From Polydactylus sextarius (Eukaryota > Chordata > Actinopteri > Polynemidae), in NCBI GenBank assembly GCA_016801845.1, contig CM028909.1:12380813-12444812 (forward strand): 64,000 nt of DNA. The letters run 5' to 3'. A program made the position numbers and the translations under genes. Every line of letters begins with the position of its first letter. The stretch's first letter is position 1. The notes beneath the pieces are model-generated. The model ran no database searches and was not told where the DNA came from. It saw only the letters and a program-made list of their open reading frames with translations. This document shows, piece after piece, positions 12,291 to 26,615 of the stretch.

Positions 12291-13345
12291 AATGGATCTA
12301 TGTAGCAATTTCTTGATTTTATTACATTTATAGATGCTTTTTTATCAGTAAGAATGATTATCTCTACAAAAATTGCCATTCACATATTCCACTAAAAGCT
12401 GTTATTTTGTAGTATTTTACTGGTGAATACTATATTGTATTTTACTATAATGTTTATACAGTGTAGCCTTTATATATTGTAAAGCACCAATGGGAGCCAT
12501 TTTCTTTGCAATAAAAACAGTGTTTCAGTATGACAGTGATATGATGTGTAGGCTAAAAAAAGTACTCTATCCAAACTAAGAGCATATGAGTCAGTGTCCC
12601 TTCATTCCATCATCTATCTTTATAAATACTGTTATTCTGACATTTTTTATTTTTTAGGCTGCAGAAACAAGCTGTGATCACAAATCACACAGCTCTTTAG
12701 TCAACAGTTGCCTGTTTACACATCCAGCTGATAAAGAACATTTAAACCCTGACAAGTCCAAATGTTTTTGGTTTCCTGTGACTCCTGAGGGAAATATCTA
12801 ACTCTTAAGCTGCTATGCTCTTCTGTCCAAAAAGGTTGAGTGAAAAAAAATAGACAAATGAAAGAAAGGTTTCTTGAAAAAAAAAAAAAAACATAGGAAA
12901 AGAATGTTTATACCTTAACCTTCCCTTGGCATTGATAAATGGTGAGCTTTATTGAGGTATTAACTGTCCCCTCGACTGCAGCTACTTTTGGCCACTTCAC
13001 CTGCTCTCACTTCTCATTTATGTCATTCATACTGATGATGCTATATGTCCATGAGGGAAAACCAACTAGCATCATTTAACAACTGCCAAAGCTCTCCAAA
13101 CATTCAATTGTATTCAAAACCACATACTATTACACTCAGACACATATATACTACATTGTTTTTAGACAGAGGTCTCGACATAAAGTGTATCAACCCTGCT
13201 GAGTGAGACTAGAACTGCCCTTGACTTAGACAAAGACAAATGACAAATTTGTGAATGTATGCTGCTTGCTGTCAGCCAACTAGTTTCCCAACATGTCTCT
13301 CTGCTTGCAATGTGTGTAACTGTGAGCATATATGCACACGTCATC

Positions 13346-13368
13346 GTGTGTGTGTGTGTGTGTGTGTG
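13346..13368. repeat. (GT)n microsatellite
   Basis: An uninterrupted GT repeat of about 11 units. Confidence 0.95.
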
Positions 13369-14880
13369 CGTATGTGAGAGTGTGCCCACTTGATAAACTG
13401 ATGCAAACTGGAGAGAGAAGCCATGGAGTGGGTGTGAGTGGGCTAAATTGACCACTCAGCACAAAGAGGCATAAAGTCAATGGTGGCAATGAGTACAATC
13501 AATAACACAGAGTACTGACTGATGGTTAACGTTTTGATGGTAATTAGATGATCGGATTAAGAGGCTTATGGTGGACTAACTGCAGTGACATTTTATTGGA
13601 CATCCATCTGACTCGAGCATCAATGGCTGCTCCCAGTATATTGTGTACTCACTTGAAACATACCCCAAATCTATTACATTATCCATAACTTTTGTTTTCC
13701 TACAATTAGACATAATCATTTATCATATTTTCCCATGGTGCATTTGGCTGGTATTTTGTGTTAGGCATCATTTGAATGGCTTACTTGGCCAACTGCTCCT
13801 TCCCTGTGTTTGATCTTAATCTCCCACCTTCCCTCCCCTGCCTGCTCCGTATGATCTCCACCCCTGCTTCTCCTGACGCACCCACCCTCCGGATAATCAT
13901 TGACATTCCGTTCCTGCCATGCTGGCCTAACTACTGCTTCATCAGCCATGTAGCTTCACAGCATGTCACTGAGTCACCTGTCACTTCTTGGTCCACACAA
14001 TTACATTATTCAAAATTAAACACACCGATGCAATTGCAGTTCATGATGAGAGGGGCCTGAGTGTGTTTACCTAATTCAATATAAATTAATCTAGTACTTT
14101 TCACTTAAAATTACAAATATAAACCTTGTAGTAGAGCTAAATGGCAAATAAAAACAGGTTAATAAAAGTCACGAGTATTTCATCCTTGGAGCAATATTAA
14201 TGTGTCCCTCAAAGGATCACCAAATTATTTATTGGGTGGACACTACAGATATTGGCAATACCTTTTAAGGACAAAACTACAAATATGCATTATTGAAAGA
14301 AAGGGAAGGTTTATGGTTTACCAAAGCTTGATATTTTCAATGCAACTAGTAGATTAGTATCAAAAATGCAGTATATGGAGCCAAGTTAATAGAAATGCTT
14401 TAAGTCACATTAGCTTTTAAAAACATACTAACACTGTGCCGCTTGTCATTCATTACACAGCAGCAAAGCGGTGTTCATGTATTAGCAAATTAATTTTGAT
14501 TGACATAATGATATTCAAACAATCTCTATTGTGCTTCTTAGAAGCCTCAGGGTGAGGTCTGTCCATATGATTATGCATCAAAAAAGCTATCTTCATTTAA
14601 TGTGGTCTAAACCAGCTAAACCACAAAGCAAAACAATGTTTTAATTTGCTTGGTTTTTGTTTTCTGTATTCTTGTCCAGATAATTTTCAAGTTGTGGGGA
14701 CTAAAATCTGATATGTTTACAAACTTACATTATAGGGACTTGTCCTCTTAATGGGGACAAAATTAAATTCGATTTTCAGGAATGAATTAAGAGTTGAGGT
14801 TGGGCTTAGGCCAGTAATAGTTATGATTAGATAGAGATAGAGTCTCCAGGATATTACTTTCCTCTGGAAATATGGAAAAG

Positions 14881-14903
14881 TGTGTGTGTGTGTGTGTGTG
14901 TGT
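14881..14903. repeat. (TG)n microsatellite
   Basis: An uninterrupted TG repeat of about 11 units, followed by a TTTGTG run. Confidence 0.95.
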
Positions 14904-17900
14904 TTGTGTATGTAGATTTACTGGTGCGATACCATCTAACAGAGAGTGACTAACAGTGCGAATGTATTTCGATAGCCACTTTATTCAAATACCACTTAAG
15001 TAAGAGAACAGATCAAAGACAAATTAAGAGCAATATTTATTATTAACTGAAATATAAAAATGTAGTGTCTTCATAAGACGCAGACCCATTTAGAAAAAAG
15101 CTGGCACATGTTTTTTTTTTTTTTTCACAGCATGAGTGCTCAAGCTGTCAGTGGTGAACTAGCACCAGATGGATCAGAGAACCTTCTTAGTTAAATCTCG
15201 AGAGACCAGGGCAGTTATTAAAGGGATCTAGGATTACAATGATAACGAATAACAGATGATAGAAGTTTAAAGACCACCGTTCATTGTTTGATAGAGAGCA
15301 CTAAGAAAATTGATTGATCAAATGAAATGAGAGAAAATATATTAATCAAATGGTAATCAATCAATAAAGCAATAGGGGGAAAAGGGAGTGGGTAATAAAC
15401 CTAAAGAACACCCATGCATGCAAATCATGGATAAATTTGCTCTCTAATCAATAGCTTACATATTACAATGCATGTTCACAGGAGACAACAAGGGCATTGA
15501 GACACAAGGTTACTCTGCATTATAAACACTGAGAACATCGTAAGAACTCCACAAGAGATTTTATAGATTTGATCCCCTTTAATTCATAATAGATGAAATC
15601 AATATGAATGCATTACAAATACATATCTACAGTGGTATGCAAACCTTAAATAAGTAACCTTAAGTAGTAAGAGGCGGTAAGTGTTGAGGATGGGGATGGG
15701 GGGTTGTCAACATCCTCACATATAAGCAATAGAAGCAAATAATAAACATTCATCAGTCCTCTAGTTTGAAATCCAGCTCCTACCTAATCTCCAGCCCCTG
15801 CTGTAATTCCTTTATTGTGTCCCGCTGTGAGCAAAGAGTGCAACATTGATTAGGCAGCAGTTTTGTCCATGGCTGCCATACATACTTGTTCCTAAGGTCA
15901 ATGGCCCCTATCTGTGACTATAAGCGACAAAGCTTCCATGGCTGCACATAAATAAAGCAACACAATTTCTCCAGCTCTCTGTGTGCAGTTGAGCGCCAAC
16001 CTGTAATCACGCATATACACATTTACAATACATGTTAAACTTTCATTACCCCTGAGATAATGTTCCACAGTGCTGGGGATTGCGTGTCAACCCTCACTTC
16101 TGCAGTATAAAGGAGGATGTGTGCGTAAATACATAGCGTTATTTGAATGTAAATAAATTAAGAGATATGTGCATCCCTTGCATTTTCACAGAACAGTGTC
16201 CCAGCTGAATATTTGAAATGTGTTCTGACAAGCATCCAGAGGGGTGAAGTAACCTTGGTATTTGCATCATCAACAAATTGCCCCTACCTAACACGATGAC
16301 AAAGTGCCATGGTGTGCATTGCTGCAGAGCTATTTGAGTCAGTATAGGAAGCAGAGGTGCTGAAGAGAGGAATATGTAGAGTGACAGAATGAGGGATAAA
16401 GAAAAATGCAATGAGACTGAGAGAGGAGTATGTGGAAGATTTGTTCTTCCTTTAACGTCTGCTGTTGTGTCACATGTCCTCATGGTCATATTCACAACTG
16501 ACATCATTTAGATGAAGTTATTCTTCTCCAGAACAATAAATCAGAACTTCACCTCTACAGTTTGTTTATTACTTTACTGTCATGTGGCATATATCGAAGT
16601 ACATTCATAATAAATCATCACCCCCATCATCTTGCTGCTAACAAGCAGACATATTAGACTCAACTGAGGTCATAACCTCTTGTTTTTTTTTTCTAATACA
16701 CCAAAGTGCTGTTCTGTATGTCATGATACAAGGACACAGAAAACAACCCCTGCTGAACAAAGACTGATTTTGAGCGAGTGTGTACTTCTGTTTTGTAAGA
16801 TGTGTGGAAATAGAGATATGATACTAATGGTGGTTGCGGCCCAGTAACCTGGTTTTTATTGATGAGGATATGGAAAAGGAATATTAAGGTCAAGCAGGTT
16901 ACTGTGGCCACACAGACTCCCATGTGACTCTCCTTCTCCCTTTCAAGACAAAGACATTGTGTTTTCTGTAATGCAGGATTTTTCTCACAAATCCAAATGA
17001 CTTTACTTTTTATCTGATTCATTGTTTTTTGTCACCCAACTAACATAATAATAACTACTCTAATTCAATTCCACAATGTAAAATACTTTGTTTGTTGTAA
17101 CAGGTTACAGTATTTAAAAAATTTGTAATTTGTAAAAATTTGCTCCAGTATGATTTCAAATGCATGTTCCAGGGTTCATCCTCCTCCTAATGGCCATCTC
17201 TTTTTTGGCTGCAGTGTACATGTTGCCTTAATATTCATGGAATAAGTGATCTGTCCTTGTTTCTTTAAAAGGTCAAGGTCTAAGGTCAAAGGTCTAAGTT
17301 GTTAAATGATTTCTGGAGAAATAATTTACTTGTTCTTGTGTAAACACAAGTGTTACTTAAAGATGAGGCATATGTATTGTTTTCTGTCATTGTCACATGA
17401 TGACTTTACTTTACACTACACTATCATACAGCCAATAATAAATTTGATTTTATGTCCAATACACATCACAATATTGGCAAATTACAGCTATAATAACAGT
17501 ATGTGATATAAATGCCCTTGGGGATTTGTTATAGGGCAGACTAAGGACTTTTTCACTCCATAAGTTTAATTATAGAATTTTACTCTTGCTTTGTTCAATG
17601 TTTAAAGAGCATTAACCTAGAATATATTATACCTCTTTGTTTTCACTCGGGAAGATTTATAGACACAATAACTATGGTCTCTGGGTTTATGAGCAAATTC
17701 GTGTCAGAAATATTGTTCCATTCTTAATCGCAGCCTCAGTGTTCCATACCAAGCAGGGCTGAAACTTCTCAATAAGTGCACTGGCTCAGTCATTTTTTTT
17801 TTTTTTTTATAACAGTAAGTAATAATAGACTTGGTCTTAATGGGGAATCAGTTATTCAGACCCTCTAAAAACTCATTCAGATTATCCAGCTCTTCTCTGA

Positions 17901-18877
17901 ATAACTAGGATCAATATTATATCTGCACCCATGCAGCTGTGACAATAATTTCCCTTGCAGAATCGATAAAGTATATATCTGTTTATAGTGCCTGTAAGCG
18001 TCCAGGGTGGACAAATACATTTTATTAGCACTATATTTTACTATCCTCTCACTTTTAAAACCAGTAACCCTGATTTAAAATTAGAATGCAGATGATACTT
18101 AAAACTGTGAAGGATTCCTACTCCAGCTGCCATGTTCTGGAATTGCTTTTCTGTAAGGTGTGAACAGTGACCTGTCTAGGACGGATGACAAAATTCACAG
18201 CGAAGTCAAAGTTGTGAAACAGTCTCAATTTAAAATTATATTGAAATGCGTTCATTAATGACTGACAGAAAGGGCTGTAGAATTAATGTAGCCTCTAAAT
18301 GATGATAAACAGTAAAGGATGAAGTTTATTGCTGAAGGATCTTCTGAACTGACACATAACTAATTGAATTTTCATTTTTCCAAAATGCTTAATTTTAGTT
18401 TAGTTTTTATTAGTTTTAGTATTTGTTTTTTCATACTTTGGGTTATTTGTCAGGTGCAGGATTCAGAAAGATCAGTAAGTATTGTGTAATAAAACTCAAC
18501 AAAAGATACCATTTAAAAAAAAATGTTCAGTTATTTCTGAACAACCAACCATCCACAACAACCACAGCAGTCTACAAGATAATAGCCTTAAGTGCAAAAT
18601 ATGTGTAATACTGCTTCTGAGGTTGTTATGCCTGGTACAAATTAAAAAAAGCCAATAGACTGAAGACATACATGAACACAAAGAATATAAATTCTTAAAT
18701 TCATAAATTAAATAAAATTCATTAAAAAAAAAAAAAATCCACAACAGGACTGATTCATTTGTTTGTCTTTCAGGGGAGCTACTTGAGGCTACTTGGTCAA
18801 GGTACTCGCGATTAGCTGTCTTATGCAAGCTTATGCAACGATTCTGTGGTGGTTTTAAACAGAAAAATGTATGATGA

Positions 18878-18896
18878 CCAACCAACCAACCAACCA
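18878..18896. repeat. (CCAA)n microsatellite
   Basis: Four to five tandem CCAA units. Confidence 0.9.
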
Positions 18897-21800
18897 GCAG
18901 TTTGGGAGTGAACATTTTTCCATAACAAGGCCTCTCTGAAAAGGATCACTGTTACAGCTTCAGGCACAGTTGTACACTGAAGTCAGATTATCCTCCGCAG
19001 GATTTATTATATTTGGAAGTTGCCATTCCACACAGAGAAATCCGTGAGGCTGTTTATTGTCTCCACTCTGGATGAGTGAAAAGAGGGGTGGGGGTGGGGG
19101 GTGGAGATATTTGTCATTTACTCTACAGGGACTTGCCCTTGAACATAAACACCCCTTGCATTTCTACCAAACAGCACACCATAAAGCAACAGAGAAATCA
19201 CAGTTGACCATGAGTGCAGAGTTGCTGGCTGGCCAAAGTACTCTCAGGCATGATGTGACTTACAATGAGCTGAGAGTCAAATGCACAGAAAGTGCCCTCC
19301 ATACAACGAGATGTGATGTTATGCTCAGACTTTCAAAGACATTTGTGAACAGCGCTCTTGTCCATCATTAGTCTTGCACTGAAATATGGCATCCACAGAA
19401 AATGAAATGAGCCATTGCTCATGCATCACAACTTGGTTGTGTGTTAGTCACTGCATTTAATGGAAATGTATGGAATGACTGTATAGTGTGCATGATAGCA
19501 TCATCCACTATGCATTGACTGTTATAAGGACTTGCTTGTTGTGATTCATGGCTGCACAGTGTTAGGACTTCAGGGGAGGAGGAAAAGAAATTGATTATCA
19601 ATTGCATTGCGATTGTCTCCTGATTGATTATGTGTCAATGCAGAGAGGTCAGTTACTTGAAATTTAAAACATAGCTCTAGACATTTTGATCCCATGTAAC
19701 AATTTCTTAAGACATTTTTTTTTTACAATTAGAATACAGCAAGTAGCAGAATGGAAAATACTCTCCTTGGCAGTGGACAGCAGAGAAGAGCGAGGCTTTG
19801 TGGAAACAGTGAACTGGGTGAATTAAGGTAACATTATATACAATTTGACTACAACTTAGTGAACAGTAGAGAAATAGAAAAGCAATATGTTGTTTTATAA
19901 CACAACTGCACAGTTGCATTGTTTTACAACACAACTGCACAGTTGCGAAGCTAAAAGCGAATTGCTACACATGTAGATTTGTATGTATTCTGTTTCTTAG
20001 GTGTAAATCCAAAAAAAAAAAAAAAGCACCAATTTTGAAGAAATTTTGCTGCTGGTTGAAATGGCAGCCGCTCTTTCATGCAGAATGTTGATGTCAGGGA
20101 AATTATTTATTTTACTGACAGGTTAGATTTGTTTCCAGTGAAACATTGGACGTACATTCTGCTTTAAAAACAAATGGAATCCATTCTGGAATCCATACTG
20201 TATTGAATTTATTCTGTGAATTATTTGGAATTTTAATTGGTTAAATTTGAAAATTTAATGTGCATACATCAAGAGGCATCAGTTACTGTTTTAGAATCAC
20301 GCTGTGGCCCTCTGAATCAAACGGAATTGTGAATTGTGTGTGTAAAGAGGCAGACTCTTGTAGAGGCTGTTCATTCCTCAGTAGAGATTATTTTAACTGT
20401 ACTTGATGAATTTCAGAAGATCGGATGTTTACCTAGCTATATACTCTAGATGACTCCTCTGGTTAGCCCGTCTACCTGGGCTCTGCATGGAAATCAGTCT
20501 GAACAGATGGATGGGAGGGACACAACACAGCAGAGAGCCATGAAAACACAGAGCAAAGGCTTTGTTCTTCATGATATGATACATTTTATTAAGTTTTTGG
20601 TTAAAAAAAGTATTATGTGTAAAGTAAAATCTTGAAGGGACACAGACATGCAGCTATGAAACAAAAGATAATTTCTTAATGATCGTGAGACAAATTAATA
20701 AAAGTATTTAAATGGAGCACATCTTTGAAGGAGAGGATGATTTGGACATGAAAGAGAACAAAAAAATCAAGACAATGAGTAGAAGGGGGCAAAACAGAAC
20801 ATGTATCTGTCCATTTTAATGAGGTAAGCTGGAGTTAGTGTATGCAGCAGTGCTTCTCTCAGTATTAATTTACGTCAGTGATGAGTGGGTTTCTCTGCAA
20901 CACCCAGTCTGTCTAGTCCTCACCCTGAGCCAGCCTGTCTTTGTAAGCGCCAGGACATGGTGAGATGGTACAGGGCCTTCTGTTACCCTCGGGACACAAT
21001 GTAACATCTGCTTTCCACAGCTGTTGTACTCTCACTAACACACACACAAACACACAGGAGACAGTCTGGCAGTGTTGGATTTGCAAATACATCTGTGTGC
21101 ATGCATGTGTGTGCAGAATCTGGTTGAATGCAATGGTGAAGTAAATTACTCATAGCAAAGTAAATGGATACTTATTTTTTTTTATTTCCATATTTTATTC
21201 AATGCTGCTCACGAACTAAGCTCTGATGGAAGAAACCTAATTCCGCTATGCAGAAAACCAGCATGCAGGATGCTAATGGGTATAATGGCGTTATGGGTAT
21301 CTCTACTTTTAGAGCAAGTGCCTTTGGCTGATTGGCAATATTTTGGACTTAAACTAGCAATAGCTGATATTTTGCCCTCACTCATGCATATGTTGGCCAT
21401 TTACACATCCAACAGACTGAAATAAATTCATGCCAGCTGATAATAGTCTTTCCAACATTCACTTTTTCTTGACTCTTCTCTTTGCTTTGTGTCCTTTGCC
21501 ACCATCCCCTGAGGGAAGTATGGAGCTCTTTAGTGACTAAATGCTACATTGTGTTTACCAGCTTGATGCTAGTTTTGTTGGTGTGTGTTTTTCAGCTTTT
21601 TGGCCGTGAACAATGGCCTGGCAAGAATCAAGAATGGGTGAAAACAGTGCGTAGTGTGAAATGCCCCGTAAAATCAAAGCAATGAGATAAAAAATTGCCG
21701 TAGAGATTTCTCTTCAACAAACCTAAGATAGTGACTGTGAACTAGTGACACTGTCACAACAGAACAAAGACTTACACAACATAATCTCTTTTGCACATGC

Positions 21801-23348
21801 TGCAATATCTAGCTATTGATCAGAAATGTGGTAACCACAGATTAACACTTTCAAACAACAACTTTCTTAAGTTTTCCTAAGTTGAATTTCAACAGGACAG
21901 AGGACAACAAAATTCTCAATGATGCAATGACTCATGTGCTGAATGTGTGCTGCTATTCATGGACTGGGATCACGCTCCTGCCTCTAACCACAAACCCTTA
22001 CAACAACAAGTACCCCACCTCCTTTATTTATCGACTTGTCTTGCTTACTCACATGGTCGGTTTCCTAAAATTATGCTGACGTTTATCTGAGCTACTGCTT
22101 CAGTTATGGTCTCCGTTGTGCTATAATGTACAGAGCACATGATGGCCACACGTGTGAAGTGTCCTCTTGTACATGCTACTGAGGGGCTTTCTGCATGATA
22201 TGCAGGACAGAAATAGTCCCTCTTTAAATGAACCATGAATAGTGCCTGGCACACTGGAGGTCTGAAGATACAGTGGCCTCCTAATGATTCATATGCATAA
22301 ATCACATAGAGCTCTCTTCAAAGTCATTATCTTTCTTTCTTAATTGTCTGTTGGAATTGAAGAGGGACCATGAGCTTGTGTCAAAGAGCGTAACAGTAAT
22401 GGATCAGTGCTGAAAGGCTAAGAAGTCAAATAAATCTCCCAGAACAGTTTTGTCATTGCACACCTACACACACAGAGTGCACACTATTCTCAGGCCAGGA
22501 CCTGAGTGGGGATGATCCTGTGTGTGTGTGTTGTATGGGCTGATAAGAGCTGTTTAGACGTGTCCTCCGAATGTCACAATACCCTGAGGGAGAAGGTGTC
22601 ACAGAGGAGGATATCAGGCAGAACACTGACTGCTCTGCTCTGTGATTCCTCTCTCCTTCCTGCTTCACCTTTCCACGTCTCTGATTTATTTCTGTGCCCC
22701 TACAGCTCTGGCATTACTGCCCTTATTCCACTGACCTCTAGTGTTTTTCATTCCATTCATAAACAGGATTTGGCAAATACCTGTTTAAGAGATCTGATAC
22801 CATAAAGATACATTTTTAAATTCATATAAATATCTCAACAAATATTATAGGATGGATTAACCATGAAAGTTTACATTTTTTGGTTCACAGAGGATGAATC
22901 CTACTAACTTTGTTGCCTTGCTGTAATGTCATTAACTGTAGACTCTTACTTTTGCAGTAACAAAAGGACATATTTCATAGTTGTAGTAGTGATTCAAATT
23001 AATATCAGTCTCATGTCTGTGCATTAAGAACTCGAGTTGGTGTCAAGATGTGTTCAGCTCTGTCCTGACTGTTAAGCAAACTAGAATTACCAACTTGTGG
23101 TCAAATTGTTCCTTTGCCCATGAATGTGTTTTGTACAGTCACAGTGATATTTGAACTTTGACCAAAATTTTATCACCTCACTTGTGAGGCCAAGTGAACA
23201 TTTGCACTGAATGAATTCCCTTAAGATATTAATGAGGATGGAAGCAATGGACGTATGGATGGACAAACAGAAAGAATGACAGACAACCCAAAAACCTCCA
23301 GCAGTGGTTGCTGCCAGTGGTTAGGCATAAAAATTGTACTGGCAACAT

Positions 23349-23425
23349 GGGTGGCTGTGGCTAGAGTGAGATATAGTTTGACTAATGAGAAGATCTGTGG
23401 TTCAATTTTTGGCTCCAGTTCTTTC
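23349..23425 (+). repeat. Decayed tRNA-derived SINE head
   Basis: GGTGGCTGTGGCTAGAGTG resembles the A-box region of fish tRNA-SINEs. TGTGGTTCAATTTTTGG, about 45 bp later, sits where the B box (GGTTCGAATCC) belongs, followed by GGCTCCAG. Spacing and order fit a tRNA-related head. No poly(A) or microsatellite tail and no target duplication were found. Confidence 0.45.
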
Positions 23426-23699
23426 ACCAAGAGAGGAGTTCCAAGTATTTTATCATAAAGAATAAATTCTTGGAAGTCCCCATTAGTCAGTCTGAACTGA
23501 GGAAACCTTCAGGATGAAAAGAGGAAATATTTTCAAGAATTTCAAGCAAGTCTACTTGCCTTCTTATAGCACTTACAGCAAATGGTATATGAATATTTGC
23601 TTCAAGTGATAGATTATTCATTTGCATAATGTAGCTGTAGGAGGTGGATACTTTTTTCAGAAGGCATTTGCAAGTTTATTTCACAATTGTAAAATAAAA

Positions 23700-23735
23700 A
23701 CAGTATATTGAATATATATATATTCAATATACTGT
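23700..23735. repeat. 36-bp perfect palindrome
   Basis: ACAGTATATTGAATATAT is followed at once by its exact reverse complement, with no spacer. A second partial copy (CTGTAATATATATATACTG) follows immediately. It can extrude as a cruciform. It may come from an AT-rich MITE or replication slippage. Confidence 0.9.
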
Positions 23736-26397
23736 AATATATATATACTGTAATAACCAAATTTGAGTAGTCCCAATTAAAATGTTTGATATTATATGGA
23801 CAAGCAGATTAATTATTAATTTATATCAGCTGGTTAAACTACATAGTTAAAAACTTGTTCAGAATATTTTTAAACTTGTATTTTAAGCAGCCAAGTCACA
23901 TCTCCTTGTCTCCAGTCCAGTCCCCCAACAAGAGCTCTCTACCCAAAACACCAACATGAGGTTGAGCAATCTTGTGATCAGAAGACAGAAAGCTAATAAG
24001 TTTATCTACTAAAACAGCTGATTATTTGCAGTTTTAAATTGTTCTATTAATAAATTCTATTTCCTATTGGGGATCATGCTTACAACTTGTGGATGTTCCG
24101 CATCAGGCTCCTGATTTCTCTGTCTCTATTTAGCCTTTATCTTTATGGGATAGTGTTCAGTCTTTACTCTGAATAGCAGCACATGGGGCTATTTTAAGTA
24201 ACTTGTAGGTTTATCAGAGGTCTGAGTCAGGAGGAGAAACAAGCGTCATGCTCTTAATGACTTCTGGAATGTTTTTTCCCTCCTTTTCTTTGACTTGGAA
24301 TTTTGATTATGTAACACTGCGGTCACAGGAACACAGAAAATGTGTTAGGTTGACAGACACACATATGCAAAACCATGTACCGATACATACAAATGGTTAC
24401 ATGCAGGCAAACTGCAGAGTGTATACACATACATACATGTCCTGAGAATTTGTCTTATTTATTGTGACAAGATAACTGATGCCCTCTGATGTAAACAAAT
24501 CCCCTTATTCTTGTTAAACTGACCCTCATTTGTCCATGCAGATATGAATTTAACAGTATCTTACTTAAGGTGAGTTTTTGTGTGTCTAAAATTATTTCAG
24601 ATTGACTTGTGAATAACACAATTACAGTAATATGTTAGTGTCCAATCAAATTGCACTCTTATCTAATGTGTTAAGCTTGATCAGACTGATCTCTGACAAT
24701 TGTTCTGGTTTTAAAGTAAAGATTAAATGTGTTAAATTAAAAAAATGAGGAGAAACATTATAAAGCAGAAAAACAAGGCAATGAAAGAAGGATAGAGAAA
24801 AAGGACAACTTGAGTTACATGCTCTAATAACCAAGACTTAGATGCAAACCTACATCTAGTCATGGGTTATTTTCCAAGGCCACCACCCCAAAGCAGGACA
24901 CACTCCTCCTTGTCTAACCAGAGTAACAAGAATTTTGAGCAGAACTAAGAAGTGAGTGTTCTCTCCGAATGTAGAACTTGGAACTTTGAGCACACAAGTG
25001 CCTTGGAAAAATGTTTTTGAAAAGCTGTTGTTGACCTAAAAAAAATATTTATTAAAATAAAGCTACTGTGGTTTGATGCTTGCAAATAAAACTTGTGGCA
25101 AATAAAAGCATGTACATCAGAAATCAATGTAGTCTAATTGTATTTGTGAGTAAAGGCTTATCAGCTTCATGTCTCATGGAAAACCATTGTCACAGTTTGA
25201 GTTTTTTATGATATGTTCACCTCATAGACTCACCTTTTCTGTTTTGATGTAATTGACAAAAAACAAAAAACAAAACAAAACAAAAAAAAAACCAAAAAAA
25301 CACTAAAGACAGAAATATTAAATAATACTTTTCAAATGTATTTATTTTAAATTACCTAAAAATGATGTTTTACTTCTGGAACATGACCTAGACCAACCCA
25401 TGAATTAAGTGCTTTTCTATTCGTCTTCTTATGGATGGATTCCTTCACTATCCATCTTTACTACCTTCCCAGTTTATCCTCCTCCTTTCATTCTTTCACC
25501 AAAAGAAGATGACTAATCTTCTTAAGATCCCTGATATTCTTTCCTCTTCATCTCTCCTCTTACACATGTTCTAATATGAGCCTCGGGAGATTATGTTCAA
25601 AGAGTCCAGAAAGAGATCAAAAAATAAATTTATAAACCTATGTAATAAAAGTCAAGTGCAGCATAATAAACATGCACACATAGAAACAATGATTTAGGTC
25701 AATATATTACTCAAAATTTCTTATATGTTCTTTCGGTGTGTGGTTGGTTGTTGTTTGTAGTTGTACATGCCTCTGTATTATATAATGTAAATATTTATTC
25801 ATTTGAAACGTTTATGGTACTAAGGTCATCAAAGTCAAAAATAATGAATTCAGATGTTAATGTTATGTCTTTCTGGCATCACATGCTGTGAACAAAGTCA
25901 TTCATTTGTTATTTAAAAATGCACCCAAGTCCTTTGTGAACTCCTTCTTTCTAGTTTTTCATTTCTTCAGGGTGAAAGAGTTATAATAGTTCTTTTTGTG
26001 ATCTTTCACACTAATAAGAGTAGCAGTTTAGACCCCCTGCAGGGTCAGTGCAGACATCATGCAGAGGAAATTCCCTCACAGGCACACATGTTAACACGCA
26101 TGTGCGGTACAGACGGCGTACACTATTCCACAAGCAAGAAACATGTAAACATCGAAATAAATACTTCTTACAGTTACCAGTGGTCTTCATTCAAATTTAA
26201 TTCATTCTAATTGTGTAAAAATACACAAATGGTATCAAAAAATATATACAAATATTATTGAGAGTATTCATTTGGTATTAAAAGTGTTATATTATTATTA
26301 TCATCACTATTATGTTTAGTAATATTTCATATATTTTATGTATGTTTAAATTGTTTTATTGTTGGATAATTTAAACCAATGATTTTTCTGAGCTATT
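23736..26397. other. Intergenic, no gene seen
   Basis: AT-rich unique-looking sequence with an A/C-rich low-complexity run at about 25,259-25,305. No exons or RNA genes were recognised. Confidence 0.5.
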
Positions 26398-26615
26398 AGT
26401 GCACCCACAGTTCAGAGACATGCAGAATAGGTTAATTAGTACCTCTAAATTGCCTGAAGATGTGATTGTGAGTGTGGATGGTTGTTTGTCTCTATCTCTC
26501 TAAATGTCAGCCATAGACATCAGACATAGACTGGCGACCTGTTTGTCTTTTGTGTCAGCTGGGATTGGTATCCTACAAACATCAATAGATAAACTAATGA
26601 ATGAACAAATGGTTG
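26398..26615 (+). repeat. Decayed LINE-like 3' repeat
   Basis: The order GACATGCAGAATAGGTTAAT, CTCTAAATTGCC, GTGAGTGTGGATGGTTGTTT, GTCTCTAT, ACTGGCGACCTG, GTCAGCTGGGATTGGTATCC follows a repeat found in thousands of teleost loci and usually attributed to LINE 3' ends (L2-like). The copy is heavily mutated and its usual TGGATGGA tail is degraded. Confidence 0.6.

Larger units (their letters stand above)
12291..23340. other. Gene desert
   Basis: No convincing exon was seen in 11 kb. Microsatellites lie at 13,346-13,368 (GT), 14,881-14,903 (TG) and 18,878-18,896 (CCAA). Longer open frames, such as 16,139-16,507 and 18,496-18,915 on the - strand, show no family motif. The stretches 15,770-16,010 and 21,200-21,410 have the texture of conserved non-coding elements. 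Confidence 0.5.
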